In this document: positions 39,862 through 53,290 of the stretch, piece by piece
Numbering within the stretch: the stretch's first letter is position 1
How the letters are laid out: each line of letters opens with the position of its first letter
Origin: Eriocheir sinensis
Lineage: Eukaryota; Arthropoda; Malacostraca; Decapoda; Varunidae
Reading direction: 5' to 3'
Length of the DNA: 64,000 nucleotides
Assembly (NCBI RefSeq): GCF_024679095.1
Contig: NC_066512.1
Location: forward strand, 19,481,289 to 19,545,288
The notes under the pieces: model-generated
Seen by the model: only the letters and a program-made list of their open reading frames with translations
What the model was told of the DNA's origin: nothing
Database searches by the model: none
Made by a program: the position numbers and the translations under genes

Positions 39862-40503
<642 letters not shown>

Positions 40504-40999
40504 CGATACAACAGGCGATGACAGACCATTATCCTAACATGCCAAATATGAACTAAAGAAAGACAGACAGACAGACAGAACGAAAGAAAGAAAAAAAAAG
40601 AAAGAAGACGAGGAGAGAGAGAGAAAAAAAAACGACACTCCACCAACAATATCATCATCACCACACTTCTCTGAACATCACACGCATACACTTTTCCTCC
40701 TCCTTCTTCTCCACCTCCATCACCACCACCACCACCACCTCCTCCTCCAGCAGTTTGACGGATGGCAGGAGGAGGAGGAGGCGGCGACGTGGACTGGGCA
40801 AGGTCAAACGCGCAGGTGTGTCCGTGCGTGTCTCGCCCCTCTCTGTGTTTGGCGCGGCGGAGGTCGAGGTGGTATGGAGATCAGGTGAGTCTGGTTGAGT
40901 GTGGAGGAGGAGGAGGGCGACGAGGAGGGAAGTAGAGATGGATGATAATGGTGGATGTAGATGATGATGATGGTGGTGGTGGTGAAGGATTGGTGCATG
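40504..40999. other. Unique DNA with triplet runs
   Basis: CAC triplets at 40,720-40,740, GGA triplets near 40,768-40,785 and 40,902-40,920. No gene recognised. Confidence 0.5.
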
Positions 41000-41575
41000 A
41001 GGAAGACTAAGATGTTGAAAAAATAAGAAATGCAAAAGAAAAACAAGAGGAAGAATATGGAAAAGTAAAGGTAGAAGAAGACACCCTCATGTTCTCCATA
41101 TAAAGGACGTAAAAGATTAAAATAAGAAATGCAAAAGAAATAGAAAAACAAGAATATGAAACGGAAGATAAACGAGAGGCAGAATATCAAGAAGCAGAGG
41201 AAGAAGACACCCGCACATTCTCCATATAAAGAATGCAAAAGGAACGAAAAAGGAAATGCAAAAGAGAGAGAAGAAAACAAGAACAAGAAGTAGAAGAAGA
41301 AAGCACCCTCATCTTCTCCATGTATATAAATCTACACAAGGAAGACACCCATCGTTAGAGAAGAAAGAAAATAGGGATAAGTGATAGGCGGTGACTGGCT
41401 AAACACGTCTGATAAGAAGAAAAAAAAGAGGACGGAAAGGGATTGACGGGAAGGAAGGGGAGAAAGAGGGGAGAGGGTTGAGGAAAGAGAGTATATAAGG
41501 GGAGAGGAAGGGGAGAAAGAGGGTAGAAGGATGAGGAAGAAGGGTATGTAAAGGTAGGGGAAAGGGAGAAAGAAA
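41000..41575. repeat. A-rich ~95-125-bp array and ~54-bp array
   Basis: GAAGACACC or GAAGAAAGCACC starts at about 41,077, 41,203 and 41,296, each followed by TTCTCCAT(A/G)TA. At 41,440-41,575 a 54-bp unit (GGAAGGGGAGAAAGAGGG) occurs about three times. Confidence 0.85.
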
Positions 41576-42910
41576 AAGGAATAAGAGGACAAAACTAAAC
41601 AGCGGAAAAAGGAAAAAAAGTACATCACAGAAAGGGTTAAAGGAAGACAGTACAGGTAAACACAGGTAAGCTCACGTAAGGAAGGATGTAATTAAAACGG
41701 CGTAAATTGCTAATGACGGGGTGAGGGTGGATATTAAGGACAGACAATTAAAATAAACACGAAATTATCTAAAATTACTGAGACGCGGGAAGGTGAGGGA
41801 GGCGATGTTTACAGGGAAGAAGGGAGCGATGAAGGCTTGTTTACATACGGGAGGAGGAGGAGGAGGTATGTTTGTCGGTATGAGGGAAGAGATGAGCGTT
41901 GTGGGAGGGAAAACAAGGCCCCTGGGAACGTAAAACAAACACCGTCCATACTTACATACATAACACCGCCGAGGGAGGGAAAGAGCGACCCCCCTTTATC
42001 CCCCTCCCTCCCCCCGTGGCTCACTTCTGACTCTCCCACCCAAGTCTCCTGCTGACGACAATGATGGAAAGGAGAAAGATAAACGCAACAACAACAATGA
42101 CAACAACCACAACAAAAGTATCATCATCAACAACACCAACAGAAGCAACAACAACCTTCACCACCACCACCACCACAAGAGCAGCAATAACAACAAGAAT
42201 AATATTAAGACAAAATGAAGAACAACAGCAACAGAAGAGCTGCACCAAAAAAAAAAAGTCATCAGTATTCAAAAGATTAAATCAAAATTGTACACTACAC
42301 GCTTTACTTACATCCGCAAACGAATAATGTGCATGCAACTTAACCCCCTTGTCAAAAAAATAAAAAAACGCGTATCTCGTAAACGTAAAAATATAATCGC
42401 ACACCAAGACACAAACGCGGCATTTAATACGAAGAACAATCACAATCTTTACAAGGAACAATTGCCCCGCCGCCTTCTCTCTTCTTCTTTCTTTTCCTCT
42501 TTAACCTCTCCTCCTCCTCCTCCTCGTCTTAAGATTTTTTCGTAAGCTGCCGAAGAACAAGACTAACAATGGCAACAATGGACGTGGGAACAAGACTAAT
42601 GATATACCTTTACCATCGCCGCCATTACCGCAATCCCTTCCATCACTACAAACATTAACCACTCAGGCAGCAACGCAAAAAAAAAAAAAATAGTGGTGAG
42701 GGGCAAGAACGGTGGAGGTGATGGAGGTAGTTTGGTGGGGGAGGGGAGTCCTTGTCTTGTAACTTTAGCCTGTGGATGATAAATGTCTTAGTTTATTTTC
42801 TTGTTTTTCGTTCACCCTCCCCGGCTATTTACCATCACTTTTCGCTATTTGTTGAGCTCCAGGTTCACCCTCCAGCACGATATTGAAGAAGCGAAGTAAA
42901 TCAAAGTAAT
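41576..42910. other. Unique DNA with (ACA)n-rich tract
   Basis: CAA/ACA/ACC triplet-rich stretch at 42,085-42,235, A runs near 42,250 and 42,678. No gene recognised. Confidence 0.6.

Positions 42911-42994
<84 letters not shown>
42911..42994. repeat. (GT)n microsatellite
   Basis: About 42 perfect GT units. Confidence 0.98.
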
Positions 42995-42995
<1 letters not shown>

Positions 42996-44639
42996 ACGCC
43001 TGCTTGTGTGTATCCTTGTCATATGGAGTAAGTTCTTTGTGTATGGGTGCGTGCGTGCGTACGTGTGCGTGGGGGCATGCAGCTGCTTCATGTATTCCTG
43101 CCACGCGTCAGTCAGTAAGGTCCTGCCCTGGAAGTGGCGTGCATCACAATCACACTACTGAGGCGCCGCCCGCCTCATTTACTCACTTGTTGTGTGGCAG
43201 GGGCGTGGCGGAGTCCAGGACCGGCATCCAGCAGGGTTTGAGCTGCTTCACAGGCACACGCCCTGAAGCACCCACGCATCCACGCCCGCTCCTCGGGGCG
43301 TCTGCTGCACCTTCGGTCTCGTCACATGCTTCCCTTGCGAAGTCACTATGAGGAAGATGTCTCGAGTCCTCGAGTCCACAAGTTAGGGTTCCTCGGGACA
43401 GACGCACACAGGGAAGTTTCGCAATGCAGGTCTCGGTGAGGTGTCACGAGGTGTCTGTGCACCCTCAGGAGTAGTCTGTGGGCGGGGCATGCACAGGTAC
43501 ACACTGACAGGTATTAGCACACTCCAGCGGGCACAGGAGGGTCCGCAAGGCGTGGCGCCAACCGGTACAACTATCAGGAGGAGAGAGCCCACGCACGGCG
43601 AGTCAGGGCGATGACAACAACACAATGGGCTAATCTTCGGGGTCACTAGTTTGTTTTTTGATAAATTTTGGTCCACTGAGACAGCGGGTCTTTGTAACAC
43701 CTAAACACACACAAACACTGTCTGTCTCCCTCACACGGCAGGGATTCAAGTGGCAAGGGACCCCCTTGTGGGTGGCGGGGATGCGGTGCTGCCTGGTGGG
43801 ACGGTTCACGTGGGGCCGCGGCTCTGCGCACACTGACACGACGCTCCTCGCTCCTGCGCGTCTCGCTGGAAACTGAGCAGTGAGCAGTGAGCAGCGCAAG
43901 CCGAGTCCTGACTCCTGAGGAGGGTTGCCCACGCACACTACACTGGACCCGCGGAGGGGGAGGAAGGTGACGGAGGAGAAAAATAAAGGGAATGGATAAT
44001 TAGGATGAGGAAGAAGAGGATCGACGACTAAGTTGTCCCCAAAGCGCCACTGCTACTCCTATTTGTTCAGGGCAAGGCGGCGTGAGGAACACAAACAACA
44101 CGGAACACCTGATGGCATTCCGTATTCCGGTGACTTGACGGAAGAGCGGAAGTTCCTGAGGGCTGAGGAGTAGGCAGGAGGAGGAGGTGGTGGTGGTGGT
44201 GGTGGAGTCTTTGTTGTGGTTGTGTCCCGCTGAGAGTTGTCAAATTGTCACAATATATACACATTGGAGAGTTTTGTCTTGCGGCCTGTCACACCTCCCG
44301 GACCAGGTGTAACATACCGTCCTAACCTGCGCAACGTTTTACTACCAGTCCCCCACGTCCCATATTAGTGCACGACAACCCCGGCCACCGCGACGCAATG
44401 GCCAGACCACAACGCTCATAAAACATACATATCGCGCTACAAAAATCACACATGCAGTAAACATAAAAATCAGCGGAGGTCGTTTGAGCACAATTTAGGG
44501 GAGTCGCGTCCACTTTGCTCCCCCGAAACAACAGTGACAGTAACAAGGGCTTCACGCCGCGCCTGATGACGACTCATTCCTGATCCAGCGAGGCGTCCAC
44601 TCACGCCACGCACGCCCCGGGGCTGTGGCAACGTGGGGA
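42995..44639. other. GC-richer unique DNA with one candidate exon
   Basis: A strong acceptor (GTCTCCCTCACACGGCAG, ending at about 43,742) opens a GC3-rich plus-strand frame reading FKWQGTPLWVAGMRCCLVG to a stop at about 43,876. Donors after it are weak. GGT triplets lie at 44,187-44,205. Other frames on both strands lack motifs. No gene is established. Confidence 0.2.
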
Positions 44640-45180
44640 GGAGGGATAACAGAGGAGAGAGGGAGGAAAAGGGACAGAGAAGAGATGGAAGAGTAGGGAC
44701 TGGGAAGAGGAAAGACTGGGGATAAGAAAGGGGAGAAGGAGAGATGAGGGGACAGGATAAGGGAGGACAGAAGAAAGAGAAAAGGGAGGACAAGGATGGA
44801 AAGGGAAGGACAGGAGAGAGAGAAGTGTGGGGATGGAGAGGGCAGAAGACAGAGGGATGATTGAGGACAGGGAAGGGGAGAGGGAAAGATGAGAGAGGAA
44901 GGAGTGGTAACAGGGATGGAAAGGGATATGAAAGAGGACAGAGGGACAGTGGGAAGAGAAAAGAGGGGAGAGAGAGAGGGAGGGGAGGAAGTTGGGACAA
45001 AGAGGAGAAAAGTGAAGGAAGGAGGACAGAGAAGTAAAGAAGACAAGATAGAAGGATAAATGAGGACAGGGATGGGGAGAGGAAGAGAGGGGAGAGTTGG
45101 GACAGGGAGGAGGAGGAGGAGGAAAGTGGAGGAGAGGAGGAGGGGGGGGAAGGCAGGATGCTGAGACAGAGACACACGAC
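44640..45180. repeat. Purine-rich block, degenerate repeats
   Basis: Almost all A and G, with recurring GGACAGGGATGG and GGAGAGAGGG motifs. Three long minus-strand Ser/Pro/Leu frames are composition artefacts. Confidence 0.85.
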
Positions 45181-45277
45181 GATTTAAAAGAAGGAAAAAC
45201 CGTCAAGCTCAGGTGATTCAAGGAGTGTTAAAACGAGAGACACCTCATTTTTGTGAGGCTAAAGACCTTTCCGAAAC

Positions 45278-45279
<2 letters not shown>

Positions 45280-45370
<91 letters not shown>

Positions 45371-45465
45371 GGTGTTGATGATAGTATTTGTGAGTGGACT
45401 GACGAGTGCTATGTGATGGATGACGCAGTCGGTAATAATATCCTTGTATTGTTACCTGAAAATTA

Positions 45466-45507
<42 letters not shown>

Positions 45508-45519
45508 CAGCAGCAGCAA
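45280..45519. repeat. (GT)n and (AGT)n-(CAG)n tracts
   Basis: GT run of about 90 bp (45,280-45,370). AGT triplets at about 45,468-45,507 pass into CAG triplets. Confidence 0.97.
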
Positions 45520-45679
45520 AAGAAGTCGTGGGGAATATAACCTTAGCCAAATAAAGAAAATGGGGGGGGCTGGGGGGGCTGGGGGTCGGCGGAACAGGTG
45601 CGAGCGTCAATACTGCTCACCTGTGTCGTCCCCTTCCTGCTGCGTCTCGCCCCTTCCCACCTCACTTCCTCAGGTAATT

Positions 45680-46560
45680 GCCCCAGGTCCCCCCCCCCCT
45701 CCCTCTCTCCCTTCCTCATTCCTCATTGCCACGTATTCTCCCATTCCCCTCCGCCCGTATGACTTCCTTCCCTCTTTATTCTCCTTTTCCATATCTAACT
45801 GTCTGACTTCCTGCCTCTCCCTTCCTTTCCGATTTCTCATTGCCACGTTTCCTCCCATTCCCCTCCACCCGTGTGACTCCTTTCGTTCATTAATCATCCT
45901 CTTATTCTCCTTTTCCATATTTAACTGTCTAATTTCCTTCCTTTCCCTTCTTCATTTTTCGTTGTTACTTGTTTTCCTATTCCCTTTCCTTCCGTTCCAT
46001 GCCTCCTCATTTATCCTCTTTTCCTTTCTTTCAATATATAACTTCTTTCCTTTCCTTTCCTTTCCCTTCCTCATTTTTCATTGCTTCCTGTTTTCCTATT
46101 CCCTTTCCTTCCGTTCCATGCCTCCTCATTTATCCTCTTTTCCTTTCTTTCAATATATAACTTCCTTTCCTTTCCTTTCCCTTCCCTTCCTCATTTTTCA
46201 AAGTTTTCTGTTCTCCCATTCCCTTTCCCTTCGTTCCTTGCTTCCTTATTCATACTCATTCTCCTTTTCCATATCTAACTCTTTAACTTCCTTTCTATCC
46301 CTTCCTTTCCCCATTCCTTATTCATTAACATTCTCCCATCCCCTTCCTCTTCGATTTCTGCTTAATTTTTCATCACTTGTTCTCCTTTGCCGTATCTATT
46401 AATACCTCTCTTGACTTCATCCCCCCCTCCTTCTCCCCCGCCTTTCCTTACTCATTGCTCATTCTCACCTGTTTTTCCATTCCCTTCCTCTTCGCTCCTT
46501 CCATCCTTATTCATCATCATATTCTCCTTTTCTATCTAACTCTGTCTGGCTTCCTTCCTC
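45680..46560. repeat. Pyrimidine ~115-120-bp tandem array
   Basis: CCGTTCCATGCCTCCTCATT starts at 45,992 and 46,111 (119 bp) in near-identical copies. Older copies are marked by TTGCCACGT at about 45,728 and 45,842 and by CTCCTTTTCCATAT(C/T)TAACT at several places. About seven copies in all. Phe/Ser/Leu-rich frames are artefacts. Confidence 0.88.
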
Positions 46561-46699
46561 TCCATTCCTTCCCCCTTCATCAATGCCCCCTATTCCACTG
46601 TCCCTTTCCACCTCCTCCCTGTCTGCTCTTTGCTTCAGCCCCGACTTCTTATTCCTCCACCCCACATCACACGCTGACCAGTTTCCTTCCCTTCAGTTT

Positions 46700-47490
46700 C
46701 TCTCAAATTTCTGCCTCACCTTCCATCATCTCCTCCAGACATTTCGATTCTCTATTCATTATTCGTATTTCAGTATTCAGCTTCCCTTCGTATCGTCTCT
46801 TTACCTGCCATCTGAACTTTTTTATTTGACTCCCTCACTTGCTTCCTCTCCATCTGATCCTCTCCAGTTTATGCCACACCTTCCATCATCTCCCTCAGAC
46901 ATTTCGATTCTCTATTCATTATTCGTATTTCAGTATTCAGCTTCCCTTCGTCTCTTTACCTGCCATCTGAGGTTCTTATTTGGCTCCCTCACTCGCTTCC
47001 TCTCCCTCTGATCATCTCTAATTTATGGCACACCTTCCATCATCTCCGGACATTTCACTTCTCTATTCCTTATATGTGTTTCCTTATTCAGGCTTCCCTT
47101 CGTCTCTTTACCTGCCATCTGAGCTTCTTATTTGGCTCCTTCACTCGCTTCCTCTCCCTCTGATCATCTCTAATTTATGCCACACCTTCCATCATCTCCG
47201 AACATTTCACTTCTCTATTCATTATTCGTATTTCCTTATACGAATATATTTACCTGCCATCTGAGCTTCTTACTTGGCTCCCTCACTCGCGTCCTATCCC
47301 TCTGATCATCTCTAATTTATGGCACACCTTCCATCATCTCCTCCAGACATTTCGATTCTCTATTCATTATTCGCATTTCAGTATTCAGCTTCCTTCGTAT
47401 CATCCCTTTACCTGACATCTGAGCTTCTTATTTGGCTCCTTCATTCGCTTCCTCTCCATCTGATCATCTCTAATTTATGTCTTATCTTCC
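46700..47490. repeat. 142-160-bp tandem array, 5 to 6 copies
   Basis: CCTTCCATCATCTCC starts at 46,719, 46,879, 47,033, 47,185 and 47,327 (spacings 160, 154, 152 and 142), with a degraded sixth copy near 47,485. Each copy contains CTGCCATCTGAGCTTCTTA and CTCGCTTCCTCTCC(C/A)TCTG. Confidence 0.94.
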
Positions 47491-48224
47491 CTCTGTTCAT
47501 CTTGTCACTTTCCTTTTCTCCTCTTCCTTATTCGTATCTGCTTATTCAATTTTATCTCGTGCCTCAACTTTCCTCTTGGTCTTACTTACTCACTTCTCTC
47601 TATTCTCTCCACTTCTCCCTTTTACATTTTTCCTCCACTTCCTCTTCTCACCTTTTCTCTCTTCCCTCCTCCTTTGCGCTCCTTTCCTTTACATTTTTCC
47701 TCCACTCTCACTCTCATCTTTCCTCTCTTCCCTCCTTCTTTTCTTTATATTATCTCCATTTCTCCCTTTACACTCTTCTCCATTTCTTCTCTCACGTCAA
47801 ATTTCCTCTCTCCTCTCCTCACCTCTTCCCCGTCACCACGCACACTCTTCCACTTACCTCCATTTACCTTAATTTCCCAGCCCACACCCACACTCACACG
47901 CCCAGCTCCTCCCTCGTCCACCCTTCACCACCACCTCCCTCTCACCTGCCCTCCCTCCCCTCCACCCCGCTTGCCTGCTCGACTGTGAACTGCAAGGCGC
48001 GAGGGTCAGAGTGTGCGTCGCATTACTCAGAGCCAATGGAAAATGTGCAAAAGTGCAATTTCTTCCTCCTGTCTTCCTTCTTTTCTTTTTCTGAGCTTTG
48101 AGGTTTTATTGACTGTTTTTGCTCCTTCCGCAGATCCCGTTTTCCTGCCTCCAGAACCTGGTATAAGAGCGTCTTTTATTGTGACGGATCGACGTGGTAT
48201 TTTCGACTTTAATTTTTTTTGGGG
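47491..48224. other. Pyrimidine-rich DNA, then unique DNA
   Basis: C/T-rich to about 47,970. A good acceptor (GCTCCTTCCGCAG, ending near 48,133) opens a short plus-strand frame (PVFLPPEPGIRASFIVTDRR) that runs into T and G homopolymers near 48,215. It is not enough to call an exon. Confidence 0.35.
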
Positions 48225-48850
48225 GGGGGGTGTTGGGGAAGAGAAGGAAAGGGAAGGGAAGGGAAGGGAAAGGAAGATGGAGGGAAGGGAGGAAAGGGAA
48301 GGGAAGGGAAAGGAAAGGAGGGAGAGAAAGGAGAGGAAGGGAAGGGAAAAGAGAGGACGGGGAGGTAAGGAAATGGAATGGAAGGAAATGAGGGATAGTG
48401 AGGGAAAAAGGGATGGAAGTGTAAGGAAAGGAAGGGTGGAGGAAGGGAAGAGTAAAGGGAAGGGAAGAGTAAAGGGAAGGGAAGGAAAGGGAAAGGAGGG
48501 AGAGGGAAGAAGGAAGGGTGAGAGGGAAGGGTGTAATAAGGGAAAGAGGGATGGGAGTATAAGGGAAGGAAGGAGGAAAGGGTGAAGGGAAGAGAAGGGA
48601 AGGGAAGGAGGGAGGGAGAGGGAGGGAGGGAGGAAGGGTGTAATGACTCCTCCACAGGAATGATTGAAGTCGGATGTTTTCCTTCCCTTCCCGCGGGGAC
48701 GTCCCGGGAGGTGTAGAGACCTTCCTTCCTTCCTTCCTTCCCTCCTCCCTGCCTCCCTTCCTCCCTCACTTCCTTCCTTTCTTCCTTTTATTCTTGTTTT
48801 CCTTCCGTCCTTCCTTCCTTTTCCTATTCTTCCTTCCTACTCATCTACTT
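48225..48850. repeat. GGGAA purine block then CCTT pyrimidine block
   Basis: GGGAA/GGAAA units at 48,225-48,640, then CCTTC units at 48,720-48,840. The two are roughly complementary across a spacer of about 80 bp. Confidence 0.92.
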
Positions 48851-49389
48851 ACCTACCTACAAATGTATCTATTTAACTACCTACCCACCTAACTACACAT
48901 TTTCCTACTTCCTACATTCGTTTATTTGTTTCCTTCCTTCTTCCATTGTTTTATTTTTCAAAGATGAATAACCTAAGATGGCGTGAAGTCCGCTATGCCT
49001 CTCAAACAAATAATCGCTCAGCCACACCCTCCATCACATCCTGTCACTCACATCCGCCACTCAACCTTCCTTGGCATCTGTCTACACGTACACTTTTATC
49101 ATTGTTAAGGACCATTGCGCCGTTAGGTCTTTCTCGATGATGATGGTCGGTTACATCCAACATAGTGGACGGGGAGTATTGTTAAAGTGACGCCTCCTCT
49201 TGGCTCGTGCTGTCCCGCCCCCCTCCTGCACTCTTTCCTCCGGATGTGTGGGCTCATGAATAGCAAGTCGGCACTTTTTGATCACTTGATGGCAGACGAA
49301 AAATAGTCAGCCGGCGGTGAAGCTCAAAACCCGAGTCATGCGTCTATCACTTTTGTGGCTCTGCAATTTGACCATTGGCTGGCTCCAAA
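48851..49389. other. Unique DNA without recognisable gene
   Basis: Short TACC/TACT-rich start, then mixed sequence. No supported feature. Confidence 0.5.
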
Positions 49390-49775
49390 TGCTTCCTATC
49401 TCCAATTCGCTGCACTCCTCCCTCACCGTCCACCGCCCATGCCGGAAACACACGGGAAGCCTTCACCCACCCACATCAATCATTTTGCCCACACTATCTA
49501 TTCACTGCCTTCCGTTATTTCAAGCAGTCCAGTCCAAGCATTTGTATCTTCCTATCCCCACTTGACGCTCTCCTTCACCGTCCACTCGCCCATGCCGGAT
49601 ACACACGGGAAGCCTTCGACCACCTGCATCAATCATTTTGCCCACACTATCTATTCACTGCCTTCCGTTATATCAAGCAGTCCGGTCCAGGCATTTGTAT
49701 CTTCCTATCCCCACTTGGCGCTCTCCTTCACTGTCCACTCACCCACGCCGGAAACACACGAACAGTCGAACACCT
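49390..49775. repeat. 153-bp tandem array, about 2.6 copies
   Basis: CCA(T/C)GCCGGA starts at 49,437, 49,590 and 49,743 (exactly 153 bp each). Since 153 is a multiple of 3, all three plus frames remain open. One frame (49,355-49,885) repeats a 51-residue unit containing THGKPS, INHFAHTIYSLPSV and VQAFVSSYPHL. No hydrophobic core pattern or known domain is visible, so I do not call a gene. Confidence 0.93.
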
Positions 49776-49964
49776 TATCCATGCAGTATACATCACTACC
49801 TACGCTTGCTAGCCAGACTCATTACTGTAACCCCGACAATCACCTGTATCTCTTACCTAGCCAGAGCCACTACTACGACTCATAACATTCTCAGACCTTC
49901 ACCAGACACGCAGACCAACATCACCCATTGTACCTTTGCTAGCTGTGCACTGACCCCAACCAAG

Positions 49965-50345
49965 TTACTCCAGCCATAAAAAAAACTAGAAGGGATGATA
50001 CAGGGTTGGCAGAACTGACAAAACTTATATAAAAAAATGGACAAGTTGTGAGAAACTTTGAAGAATGTTAAAAGTGTGAAAACAACAAAGAGAAAACTGG
50101 GCATTGGTAAATATCAGTTGTTTGATCTACGACATGCAAATGGCAACGTTGCAAAAAAATGGAGGAGGTGGTAAGGGTCGCGGAAAAATTCTACACCAAA
50201 TTATACCGTGATCAAGGTGGGCAGGAGGAGGATGGGGGGAAGAATGATTGGCTGGACACGGAAGTTTTCAGTGTAACCATCAATGACGTGAAGAAAGCTT
50301 TGAAAGTTATGAGTAGGGGCGAAGCAGGAAACGAGATGGCATAAC
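49965..50345 (+). mobile_element. LINE fragment, region just upstream of the reverse transcriptase palm
   Basis: The peptide matches the linker between endonuclease and reverse transcriptase of arthropod non-LTR elements. It reads KLGIGKYQLFDLRHANGNVA, then VVRVAEKFYTKLYRDQ, then VTINDVKKALKVMSRGEA where family members usually read (G)KAxGxDG. The frame shifts once in the A7 run at about 50,152-50,158; one extra A would join HANGNVAKK to MEEVVRV. A stop also lies upstream. The downstream reverse transcriptase is absent. It may be the same family as the fragment at 57.5-58.4 kb, covering the part that copy lacks. Confidence 0.8.
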
Positions 50346-50850
50346 TATCAAGGATTCAAGCTACTTTAAATTAAAAAAAAACCCTCAAATATCCACATAA
50401 TACTTACAGTCACAGGCTCACAGCGTCCCTAGGTCCTGAAAAAGAAAGGCACCAGTATATTAATTCACAAAAAAACTACATAAAAAAATTGAAGCTAACA
50501 CTTTTTTTCACTAAGAGCATAAAAAAAAAACAGTAGAATTAAACGTTAAAACAGCCAAAAGATCAAGAGTAGAAGATGCTCAACAACTAACCACATCCAC
50601 GTCACTAGCCAAACTGTCGAAAACCACAACAAACAACTATGTGTGATTGAGTCCCGCCATCCCTTCATTGATCCACTTACTTTCCCTTCCTTCTACATGA
50701 TTCCTTTCGGCCGCGTCCACACCCCAAGCATCACTGTACCCAGCCAAGCCTTTTACCCCGGAACCCACGGGCGTGCCCATACCTGTATCCGCCCACATAA
50801 CTCACGCAATACACCTCACCTATTCTTCCGTCAAAAACTTATTCCATTCA

Positions 50851-50853
<3 letters not shown>
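50346..50853. other. Unique DNA without recognisable gene
   Basis: A-rich sequence to 50,640, then mixed. No supported feature. Confidence 0.5.
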
Positions 50854-51066
<213 letters not shown>

Positions 51067-51159
51067 CCCCCCCAGCGGCGGGCCGTTGCCCGCTCATCAA
51101 CATATATGTACACATTTACAATATGTAAGATGTTAAAATAAAGAAAGAAAAGAAGAAGA

Positions 51160-51163
<4 letters not shown>

Positions 51164-51241
<78 letters not shown>

Positions 51242-51518
51242 ACTAACAGAACATGCCAATGAACATGACTGACAACTTTCACTAGGTGCAAGGGTCACCA
51301 GCCCAGCCCGAAGGGGGGGGGGGAGGAGAAGGAGGAGGAGGAAGGATGAGAAGTGGATGAGGTGGGGCGAAACAATGGAATGCACAGTGGAAGTCGACGG
51401 TTTATTAAGTTTTTATTTTTATTTTTATTACATTTTTTTTTTCTTTCATGCAAGTTAAGTAAGAATAATAAATCACTCAGGCTTGTGATGATGCAATGAT
51501 GATGATGATGATGATGAT

Positions 51519-51591
<73 letters not shown>
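51164..51591. repeat. (GA)n, then compound (GAT)n-(GT)n-(GA)n
   Basis: GA 51,164-51,235, G run near 51,315, GAT triplets 51,496-51,519 passing into GT 51,520-51,554 and GA 51,560-51,591. Confidence 0.97.
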
Positions 51592-51594
<3 letters not shown>

Positions 51595-51889
51595 AATATA
51601 ACCCAGTGGATGAGTGCAAGAGGGTGGCAGCCGTTCCACTACACACAAAGGCCGGAACAAAAGACTTCAAAAGAAAAACAAAACGATATGACGTGCAAAC
51701 CTAACAAGATAAAAAGAAGAAAAAAAAATGAAAACGAGGCACACACACGCACACATACACGAACATCACACGATATGCTCATGTTAACACTTTCTTACGT
51801 CAATTTCTGTTCCGCCGTTTTAAGTTTTCCCACACAGTGTCGCTCTTCGCTCCAATTTCCTGGCAGGACATCACGCTATAGTCATCTGG

Positions 51890-52620
51890 CCGGAATACTC
51901 CCTCCCCTCCTCCCCTTCCTTGTCTTCCTTTTCCTTCTTTCCCATCCCTTTCCTGCCTTCTGCTACTCTTCCGCTACCTGTTTCCTTCTCTCCCTGTCCC
52001 CTCAAATTCTTACTGTGCTTCCTTACTCCCTTTTTCTACTCCTCTCTTATTTCTTTGTAGTCCCCCTTCCCCTTCCTTGCATTCCTTTTCCTTTCTCCCT
52101 CCCTTTCCTGCCTTCTGCTACTCTTCCGCTACCTGTTTCCTTCTCTCTCTGTCCCCTCAAATTCTTACTGTGCTTCCTTACTCCCTTTTTCTATTCCTCT
52201 CTTATTTCGAAGTCCCTTTTCCCCTTCCTTGTCTTCCTTTTCCTTCTTTCATCCCTTTCCTGCCTTCTGTTACTCTTCCGCTACCTGTTTCCTTCTCTCC
52301 TTGTCCCCTTAAATTCTTACTGTGCTTCCATACTCTCTTTCTCTATTCCTCTCTTATTTATTTGTAGTCCCCCCTCCCCTTCCTTGTCTTCCTTTCCTTC
52401 TTCCATCCCTTTCCTGCCTTCTGCTACTCTTCCGCTACCTGTTTCCTTCTCTCCCCGTCCCCCTCAAATTCTTACTATGCTTCCTCTCTCCCTTTTTCTA
52501 CTCCTCTCTTATTTCTTCGTAGTCCCTCCTCCCCTTCCTTGTCTTCCTTTTCCTTCTTCCATCTCTTTCCTGCCTTCTGCTACTCTTCCGCTGCTTGCCT
52601 CCTTCCCTCCCTGTCCTCCC
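51890..52620. repeat. 154-bp tandem array, 5 copies
   Basis: TGCTACTCTTCCGCTACCTG or a one-base variant starts at 51,961, 52,116, 52,268, 52,422 and 52,578 (spacings 155, 152, 154 and 156). Each copy contains CTCAAATTCTTACTGTGCTT and CCCCTTCCTTGTCTTCC. The long plus-strand frames (one of 517 codons) are Ser/Leu/Phe-rich translations of this array and neighbouring C/T-rich DNA. A solitary copy lies 2.3 kb downstream. Confidence 0.95.
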
Positions 52621-53290
52621 CAGTCTTCCCCTTGTTTCCTCACGCCCTGCCTCTCTGTTTCTCTCTATACTTCCTCTCTCCTTGTCCCTTCCTCCCTTTC
52701 TCACTCATATTCCTCCCTTGCTTCTTCATTTTCTGCCTCATTCCTCACTCCCTGCCTCTCGATTCCTCCCTTTCTTCTTCCTTCTCCGTCTCCTTCTGTG
52801 CTATCCCTACCTAGTTCCTCCTTCTCCTATTCTTCATTTTCCCTCTACTTTCCTGCCTCCCTCAAATTCTTCCCTTGCCTCCTCACTCCTTGCATCTCTG
52901 TATTCCTCCTTCACTTCTCTCCATTTCTCCTATTGCATCCCTCCCTTTTCTCTCTTTGTCTCCTGTTGTTCCTTTGCACACTCCCTTCTTCTATATTTTT
53001 CTTCCTACCCCCGTCTCCTCCTTTCCTTTTTTTTCTATTCCTCTCCTGATCCTTTCCTCCTTGTCTTCTACGCCACCTCTACCTTCTCCCTCCTTGTTTC
53101 CTATTATTTCCTTGCCCTCTCCCTTCCCACCTCTTTCTCCTCCACTCCGGCTTCCTTTTCTTCCTCCTATATCTCGTTCTATTCCTCTCCGACACCTCCC
53201 TTCACCTTTTCTCTCCTTGTCTCCTATTCTTCCTTTGCCCTCTCCCTTCCTAACCCTTTCCTTCCTCCCCTCCTTCCCTCCTCATCCCTT
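52621..53290. repeat. Pyrimidine block with ~124-bp degenerate array
   Basis: CCTTGTTTCCTATTATTTCC or its variants recur at about 52,965, 53,090 and 53,213. C/T-rich throughout, in continuity with the 154-bp array. Confidence 0.8.

Noticed and set aside
45284..46402. 372-codon plus-strand frame
   Set aside because: Cys-Val repeats from (GT)n followed by translation of a pyrimidine tandem array.
51496..53049. 517-codon plus-strand frame
   Set aside because: It starts in a GAT repeat, crosses GT and GA repeats, then follows the 154-bp pyrimidine array. No domain, and the composition is Ser/Leu/Pro/Phe only.
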